The position numbers and the translations under genes are program-made. A DNA stretch of 10,474 nucleotides from Holophagaceae bacterium (GTDB lineage Bacteria; Acidobacteriota; Holophagae; Holophagales; Holophagaceae): NCBI GenBank assembly GCA_025355915.1, contig JANXYT010000393.1, positions 1 to 10,474 of the forward strand, in the 5' to 3' direction. Below are positions 6,118-10,474 of this stretch, piece after piece. The first letter of the stretch is position 1. Every line of letters begins with the position of its first letter. The notes under the pieces are model-generated. The model was not told where the DNA came from, searched no databases, and saw only the letters and a list, made by a program, of their open reading frames with translations.

Positions 6118-7725
6118 ATGGGGGAACCGCTTATTTCCTTGGAATCGCTTGACCCATCTCCCGAAATGCCGAGAATCATGCCGGAGGCCTTCGTGCCCAT
6201 TCCAGATCTCGATGCCGCGTTAACGGGGGCCCGCCTGGTGGAAGAGGCCGGCGCCCTGCTCACCCTGGGAGAAGAGCCCAGCCGCATGGTGGCCCATGCC
6301 TTCGAGCGGCTGGGCCAGCTGGTGCCCTACGACCTGGCCACGGTGCTGCTGCGCGAGGGCGATGGCCTCCGTGTGGCCCACGCCCTGGGGCCCCTGGCCA
6401 CGCCCCAACTGTCGGAGGCCTTCATCCCCGTGCGCGGCAACCTGCGCCTGCAGAATGCCCTGAAGGCCCGGTCCAGGCCCGCCACCTTCGAGGAGGACGA
6501 CCCTGGCGAGGACACCTTCCATGGCCTCCTGGAGATGCCGCACGGTCACAGCTGCCTGGTGGCGCCGCTGCGCTCGCGGGGCGAGACCTTCGGTCTCATG
6601 ACGCTCGACGCCATGGTGTGCCGCCAGTACCCCGAAAGCGTGCTGCATCATGTGGGCGTCTTCGCCTCGCTGCTGGCCCTTGGCCTCAAGCAGGCCGAGC
6701 ATCTGGCCCGGCTGGCCGAACGGGAGCGCAGCCTGGCGGAGGAGGTCAGCTACTTCCGCGAGGTCCAGCGCCGTGACGTGCTGCAGGAACCCCTCCGCGC
6801 CGAAAGCCCCGCCATGCGCGGCATTCTCGACCAGCTGCGCCAAGTGGCTGCCACCGCCACGACTGTACTTATCACTGGCGAGACCGGCACCGGCAAGGAA
6901 AAGGTGGCTCAGACCCTGCACCACCTCTCGCCCCGCCGCGAAAAACCCTTCATCAAGGTGAACTGCAGCGCCCTGCCCGCGACCCTAATCGAGTCCGAGC
7001 TGTTCGGCCATGTGAAGGGCGCCTTCAGTGGTGCGGCCTCGGCTCGCAAAGGGAGATTCGAGCTGGCCGATGGGGGCACCCTGTTCCTCGATGAGATCGG
7101 CGACCTGCCCCTGGACCTCCAGCCGAAACTGCTGCGGGCCATCCAGGAGAAGGAGATCGATCCCCTCGGCAGCGAGAAGTCCCGAAAGGTCGATGTGCGC
7201 CTGGTGGCGGCCACCCACACGGATCTGCGCGCGGCGGTGGCGGAGGGCCGGTTCCGGGAAGATCTCTTCTACCGGCTCAGCGTCTTTCCCATTCACCTGC
7301 CGCCCCTGCGCGAGCGGCCCGATGACATCGCCGCCCTCGCCGAAGGCTTCCTCGACCGCTTCGCCCGGGAGAACCGCCGCCCACCCATCCACCTGCCCGA
7401 AGCCGTGCGCGACCAGCTGGGTGCTTACGCCTGGCCGGGCAACGTGCGGGAGCTGCACAACGTGCTGGAACGGGCGGCCATCCTCTCGGCGGGACGCGAG
7501 CTGCGCCTGCCGCCGGGGGCCCTTCCCACCCGCGGCGAAAAGGCCGGGAAGCCCCCCACCTGGGAGGCGCAGGAACGGGCCTACCTGGAGCGCCTGCTCC
7601 GCCACACCCACGGCAAGATCACCGGTGCCGATGGTGCCGCGACCCTGGCAGACATGGCTCCCTCCACCCTGCTGTCCCGCATGGAAAAGCTTGCGCTGAG
7701 GCCCAAGGACTTCCGCGAAGCGTGA
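6118..7725 (+). CDS. Sigma-54-dependent transcriptional activator with NorR-like GAF domain (GAF-AAA+-HTH)
   Basis: Enhancer-binding protein of 535 residues. GAF sensor domain about 40-190; AAA+ domain about 225-465 with Walker A GETGTGKE (254-261), sigma-54 contact loop GAFSGA (301-306, Ser for the usual Thr), Walker B LFLDEIGDLP (322-331) and FREDLFYRLSVFPIHLPPLRERPDD; C-terminal Fis-type HTH about 485-530 (GADGAATLADMAPSTLLSRMEKL). The GAF segment aligns by eye with E. coli NorR: RGNLRLQ, DTFHGL, GHSCLVAPL and MTLDAM match EGHPRLE, DPYDGL, VHACVGLPL and LTLDGM. Arg110, Asp132, Cys146 and Asp164 thus match proposed NorR iron/NO-site residues (Arg75, Asp96, Cys113, Asp131), while His135 replaces Asp99. 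There is no clear Shine-Dalgarno before 6118. An in-frame GTG at 6193, five bases after GGAGG, could be the true start and would remove 25 weakly conserved residues. Target genes are unknown; NO sensing is inferred. Confidence 0.93.
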   Translation: MGEPLISLESLDPSPEMPRIMPEAFVPIPDLDAALTGARLVEEAGALLTLGEEPSRMVAHAFERLGQLVPYDLATVLLREGDGLRVAHALGPLATPQLSEAFIPVRGNLRLQNALKARSRPATFEEDDPGEDTFHGLLEMPHGHSCLVAPLRSRGETFGLMTLDAMVCRQYPESVLHHVGVFASLLALGLKQAEHLARLAERERSLAEEVSYFREVQRRDVLQEPLRAESPAMRGILDQLRQVAATATTVLITGETGTGKEKVAQTLHHLSPRREKPFIKVNCSALPATLIESELFGHVKGAFSGAASARKGRFELADGGTLFLDEIGDLPLDLQPKLLRAIQEKEIDPLGSEKSRKVDVRLVAATHTDLRAAVAEGRFREDLFYRLSVFPIHLPPLRERPDDIAALAEGFLDRFARENRRPPIHLPEAVRDQLGAYAWPGNVRELHNVLERAAILSAGRELRLPPGALPTRGEKAGKPPTWEAQERAYLERLLRHTHGKITGADGAATLADMAPSTLLSRMEKLALRPKDFREA

Positions 7726-7755
7726 TAGCTTTACTCCCGACTTCTGGAGCGATGG

Positions 7756-8529
7756 ATGAGCGAGATCACTGGCCCCAACGAGGCGTTGCCCCCGGCCATC
7801 CAGCTGGACGAGCCGCCCCGGAATCTCCCGCCCACCTTGCCCCCCTTCGCGGATCAGCCACCCACGGAGGCGCCCAGCCTGCGGCCTGTGCCCTTCGAGG
7901 ATAGGGAGGCCTTCCCGGACTTCTGGTCCCGCGTGGGCGGCATGTTCCGGCTGGTCTTCAGCAACCCCATGGAACTCTTTGACCGGGTGCCCGTCACCGA
8001 GGGCCTGGGCGCGCCCTGGCGCTTCCTGCTGCTGCTGTCGATCCCCGTGTTCCTCATCATGGCTCTGGTCTTCTTCCTGGTAGGCATGGGCGTCATGCTC
8101 GCCGCCCTCGAGCAGACCGGCAAAGGAGACGGCAAAACCATCGCCGCCATCATGCCCCTCATCTTTGGTGTGATCCTGCTCCTGATGCCGCTCTTCACCT
8201 TCCTGGGCATGATCCTTTTCGGCGCGCTGAACCACTTCTTCCTGTGGATGTGGGGCGGCCTCAAGCCCGGTGTGGGCGCCAATCAGAGCATCCGCGCCTA
8301 CGGCTACGCCTCCGCCTTCATTCAGATCGGGGGCCTGATTCCGTACTTGAACATCCTGATCCAGCTCGCAGGTTTGGTGGTCATCGGCATGGGCCTCGCG
8401 CGCATGCACAAGACCGACACCTGGCGCGGCGTCTGCGCGGTGCTGACACCCCTGTTCCTGGTCTGCTGCTGCCTGGTGCCTTTGGCCATCATGGCCATCT
8501 CCACCTTCGCGGCCCTTGGGCATCGCTGA
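7756..8529 (+). CDS. Yip1-family integral membrane protein
   Basis: 257-residue membrane protein. The first 48 residues are polar and proline-rich (PPRNLPPTLPP...), followed by FWSRVGGMFRLVFSNPMELFDRVPV, a lead-in typical of bacterial Yip1-domain proteins. About five hydrophobic segments follow: roughly 90-117, 129-157, 183-195, 197-215 and 226-253. The last contains three adjacent Cys (237-239). Start ATG 7756 is preceded by GGAG at 7745-7748. The gene begins 30 bases after the activator gene stops and could be co-transcribed with it. In bacteria the role of this family is not established; the eukaryotic relatives act in membrane traffic, which should not be transferred here. It converges with the crotonase gene, stops 44 bases apart. 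Confidence 0.85.
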   Translation: MSEITGPNEALPPAIQLDEPPRNLPPTLPPFADQPPTEAPSLRPVPFEDREAFPDFWSRVGGMFRLVFSNPMELFDRVPVTEGLGAPWRFLLLLSIPVFLIMALVFFLVGMGVMLAALEQTGKGDGKTIAAIMPLIFGVILLLMPLFTFLGMILFGALNHFFLWMWGGLKPGVGANQSIRAYGYASAFIQIGGLIPYLNILIQLAGLVVIGMGLARMHKTDTWRGVCAVLTPLFLVCCCLVPLAIMAISTFAALGHR

Positions 8530-8544
8530 ATCGGCTCTGCCTTC

Positions 8545-8571
8545 GAGGCCATTGGAGGATGATCGGGCCTC
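8545..8571. terminator. Weak stem-loop between convergent genes
   Basis: GAGGCC (8545-8550) and GGCCTC (8566-8571) form a six-base GC stem with a 15-base loop in the 44-base gap between the stops of the Yip1 gene and the crotonase gene. There is no proper T-run on either strand, so a bidirectional terminator is only a possibility. Confidence 0.25.
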
Positions 8572-8573
8572 CC

Positions 8574-9221
8574 TTAATGCAGCCAGGCCACCACGGCGTC
8601 CATCACCGCCCCCGGTAGCAACGTGCGCTGAATCGCACCCGCGGTCAGGGCTGCATCTTCATGCCAGGTCTCGAAATCCCGGAATAATCGATTCGCCCCG
8701 GCCTGGCCCAGGAGTTCAGGCAAGCGCACCGTGCCGCCAAAACCGGTGAGGATGCCGTGCTTCGCCGCTGGGTGGGCCAGGCGCAGGCCGCCCTTGCCCG
8801 AGGCATCGGCCGCCACGGCCCAGCGTTCCTGCCCGTGTAGGGCGAGATCACAGCCACCGCCCATGGCCACACCCGAGATCACGGTGAGGCTTCTCCACCC
8901 GGGCCAGAGCAGATGCGCCATCACGCGCTGGCCGCGCCGGGAAAATGGATCCGCGGACACGGCGTCCAGTGCGCCCACCTCATGCAGATCCGCCCCGGCA
9001 CAGAAATGGTGTCCCCGGCCCGCCATCCAGCCTGCGCCGCTGAGCGCCACGCGCCGAACGCCCGACCAGCGCAGCTCGATGAAGAGGTGATCCAGGGCCA
9101 CGAGGAGATCGCTGTGGAGGCGATTCAGGCCATCACCCGAACGCAGGCCGATCCACGCCCAGCCCTCGCCGTGCAGCATGTCCAGCGACGTCCGGCCCTC
9201 GTACCAGGGAGTCGGGGTCAT
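8574..9221 (-). CDS. Crotonase-fold (enoyl-CoA hydratase/isomerase family) protein, atypical active site
   Basis: 215-residue member of the crotonase superfamily, shorter than the usual 255-265; the C-terminal helical part is abbreviated. The acyl-CoA oxyanion-hole motifs are intact: HHFCAGADLHE (71-81) and GVAMGGGCDLAL (117-128), followed by TGFGGTVRL (159-167). The two glutamates of true hydratases are not: GGGCEL is GGGCDL (Asp125), and the Glu after Pro in FGQPE is Ala152 (LAHPAAKHG). About seven extra residues lie between these sites. The protein should bind a CoA thioester but is unlikely to be an ordinary enoyl-CoA hydratase; isomerase, decarboxylase, hydrolase or non-catalytic roles are all open. 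I chose the ATG at 9221 because it overlaps the miaA stop as ATGA, the usual sign of translational coupling; an in-frame start at 9275 would run back into miaA and has a non-family leader. Confidence 0.85.
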   Translation of the reverse strand: MTPTPWYEGRTSLDMLHGEGWAWIGLRSGDGLNRLHSDLLVALDHLFIELRWSGVRRVALSGAGWMAGRGHHFCAGADLHEVGALDAVSADPFSRRGQRVMAHLLWPGWRSLTVISGVAMGGGCDLALHGQERWAVAADASGKGGLRLAHPAAKHGILTGFGGTVRLPELLGQAGANRLFRDFETWHEDAALTAGAIQRTLLPGAVMDAVVAWLH

Positions 9222-10099
9222 GGCAGCCCCAGCCGGGTGAAGGCCGCCTCCAGCGGCTCGTCGTCGGGATCCCAAACGGGGGCCTCCGGCAATTGGTTAC
9301 GGAACCAGGTGGCCTGGCGCTTGGCGTAGGCCTGGGTCTCCTGGACCACCAAGGCCTGGGCCACCCTGGGATCATCCCCCGCCATCCAGGCCGCGTAGCC
9401 CAGGGGCCGCAGCGCGACCAGATCCGCCGCATGTCCCGACTCCAGCAACCGGACCACCTCCTCCGGCCACCCCGCCGCAACCTGTGCAATCACCCGCGCC
9501 ACCACGCGTTCCCGGCGATGCTCACGGCCAGGCGTGACCACCAGCACCCGCCAGCCAAGGGGAATGCCCGTCTCCGGCCCGGACAACAGGCCCGACGGCG
9601 CCCGACCGGTGGCCAGGTGCAGGGCCAGAGCCCTCTGCACCCGGGCCCGGTCGTTTGGATGAAGCGCCGAAGCTCGCACCGGATCCACCACGCCCAGGTA
9701 CCGGTGGAGGACGGGGGGGCCCAGGTCCCTGCCCCAGCGGCGCACCCGCTCCACCAGGGAGGGGGCCACGTCCGGCAGAGAATTCAGCTGATCCCAGATG
9801 CCGCGGAGGTAGAGGCCCGATCCCGTCACCAGCACCGGCTCACGGCAGGTGGAGAGCCAGCCGCGCACCCAGGCGCCGAATTCCGGGGGGTTGGGTCGGG
9901 CCGAAAGCGGGAGGACGCCGTAGCCCATATGGGGCACGCCTCCCTGTTCGGCTTCGTCCGGCTGCCCGGTACCGATGGCCAGGCCCTGAATGGCCTGGTA
10001 GGGATCCCCGTTGACGATGGTGCCCCCGATCCGCCGGGCCACGGCCACGGCCACGGCGGATTTGCCGGAGGCCGTGGGTCCGAGGATCGCAATGGGCAT
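9218..10099 (-). CDS. miaA: tRNA dimethylallyltransferase (tRNA A37 isopentenyltransferase)
   Basis: Transfers a dimethylallyl group from DMAPP to N6 of A37 in tRNAs reading UNN codons, which supports codon-anticodon pairing. Its 293 residues are close to the family norm. Visible motifs: P-loop GPTASGKS (7-14), NGDPYQAIQGLAIGTGQP (30-47, matching family SADSMQVYRGMDIGTAKP), VTGSGLYLRGI (91-101, where family GGT is TGS, so Ser94 stands for the conserved Thr), NDRARVQRALALHLATGRAPS, LRPLGYAAW and the C-terminal AYAKRQATWFRNQ tRNA-contact motif. It is rather divergent but complete. It is the first gene of a two-gene unit with the crotonase, overlapping by ATGA. The start ATG at 10099 has no purine-rich Shine-Dalgarno, because the bases immediately upstream belong to a heptamer repeat. 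Confidence 0.95.
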   Translation of the reverse strand: MPIAILGPTASGKSAVAVAVARRIGGTIVNGDPYQAIQGLAIGTGQPDEAEQGGVPHMGYGVLPLSARPNPPEFGAWVRGWLSTCREPVLVTGSGLYLRGIWDQLNSLPDVAPSLVERVRRWGRDLGPPVLHRYLGVVDPVRASALHPNDRARVQRALALHLATGRAPSGLLSGPETGIPLGWRVLVVTPGREHRRERVVARVIAQVAAGWPEEVVRLLESGHAADLVALRPLGYAAWMAGDDPRVAQALVVQETQAYAKRQATWFRNQLPEAPVWDPDDEPLEAAFTRLGLP

Positions 10100-10107
10100 G
10101 GGTCAAA

Positions 10108-10191
10108 GCTATCAGCTATCAGCTGTCGGCTCTCGGCTCTCGGCGAAGGCAGGGCTTGGCATTTGATGGCTGATGCTTGACAGCTGACAGC
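10108..10191. repeat. Heptamer-based imperfect inverted repeat upstream of miaA
   Basis: Left arm, 10108-10142: five tandem 7-mers GCTATCA, GCTATCA, GCTGTCG, GCTCTCG, GCTCTCG. Right arm, 10164-10191: TGATGGC, TGATGCT, TGACAGC, TGACAGC, whose reverse complement reads GCTGTCA, GCTGTCA, AGCATCA, GCCATCA, i.e. the same heptamer family in inverse orientation. A spacer of about 21 bases separates them, giving a long imperfect stem-loop. It ends eight bases from the miaA start codon and lies in the 129-base gap between miaA and the divergent gene at 10229. It looks like an intergenic heptamer or REP-like repeat; only one copy is in the window. Confidence 0.75.
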
Positions 10192-10228
10192 CCCCACCCG
10201 GGAACCTCACCCTCCCCCGCCTCATGTC

Positions 10229-10474
10229 ATGGCCATGCGTGCCCTGATGTGTCTCTGCCTTGCGACCGGCCTGCTGGCCGGGGAGATGCCCCAACCTGGG
10301 CGGGACCAGGCCTTCCTGTCGCGGATCCTGGCGGAATCCCAGGACAGTTCGAAGCCCTGGAAAACCTTCCGGGTGCCGATGGAATCGGCCTCGGCCGTGG
10401 TGGAGGTGGTGGGGGAACTCACCCGGGACGAGCTGCGCCAGGCGGCTTTCCAGGTTCAACGCCATCGCCGCGCG
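10229..10474 (+). CDS. Putative exported protein, N-terminal part; 3' end outside window
   Basis: An open frame of 82 codons runs off the right edge without a stop. It starts MAMRALMCLCLATGLLAGEMPQPG, which reads as a signal peptide: one Arg, hydrophobic core ALMCLCLATGLLA, and probable cleavage near LLAG/EM. There is no lipobox Cys after the core. The visible mature part (DQAFLSRILAESQDSSKPWKTFRVP...VVEVVGELTRDELRQAAFQVQ) matches no family I recognise. Codons are rich in G/C at third positions. No Shine-Dalgarno precedes ATG 10229; in-frame ATGs at 10235 and 10247 are alternatives. It is divergent from miaA across the heptamer repeat. Confidence 0.6.
   Translation, partial: MAMRALMCLCLATGLLAGEMPQPGRDQAFLSRILAESQDSSKPWKTFRVPMESASAVVEVVGELTRDELRQAAFQVQRHRRA

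Noticed and set aside
6985..8523. A 512-codon open frame on the minus strand opposite the activator and Yip1 genes
   Set aside because: It spans two well-supported plus-strand genes, and its product is a Gly/His/Gln-rich string without motifs.
9222..9275. Longer start for the crotonase gene
   Set aside because: The extra 18 residues are Arg/Gly-rich, encoded inside miaA and not family-like; the ATGA overlap marks 9221 as the start.
10112..10465. Minus-strand open frame of 117 codons at the right end
   Set aside because: Part of it is translated repeat sequence and the rest is antisense to a frame with a clear signal peptide; no motifs or start site.

Overview
The window is GC-rich, densely packed bacterial DNA with strong G/C bias at third codon positions. 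It holds nine protein genes, two of them cut by the window ends, and no rRNA, tRNA, CRISPR array or complete insertion sequence that I can see. A large membrane-anchored Ser/Thr kinase with a TolB/FlgO-like and TPR exterior, together with a GAF-type sigma-54 activator, suits Acidobacteriota. Holophagae (Geothrix/Holophaga-like) is my best guess, but it rests on gene style and not on a marker gene.

Layout. 2-1672 (+) is the isomerase half of a GlmS-like enzyme, entering from the left edge. An AT-rich gap with inverted repeats follows, then ric (1813-2529, +), a di-iron repair protein for Fe-S clusters damaged by nitric oxide or oxidants. A 72-residue unknown protein (2541-2759, -) lies convergent to ric and divergent from a plsC-type lysophosphatidate acyltransferase (2805-3551, +). 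The plsC stop overlaps the end of the 845-residue kinase gene (3545-6082, -). The kinase is divergent, across only 35 bases, from a sigma-54 activator with a NorR-like GAF domain (6118-7725, +). A Yip1-type membrane protein (7756-8529, +) follows. On the opposite strand, miaA (9218-10099, -) is translationally coupled by ATGA to an atypical crotonase-fold protein (8574-9221, -). A heptamer-based inverted repeat fills the space between miaA and the start of a putative secreted protein (10229 to the right edge, +).

How the genes fit together. Most are unrelated housekeeping and signalling genes. The one possible theme is nitric oxide or redox stress: ric encodes a typical NO-damage repair protein, and the activator at 6118 keeps most of the residues proposed as the iron/NO site of NorR. 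Whether one controls the other cannot be shown here; I found no correctly spaced sigma-54 promoter in front of ric. The points most worth a second look are this NorR-like sensor with a ligand substitution, the crotonase lacking the usual two glutamates, the heptamer repeat next to miaA, and the repeat-like string just before ric.
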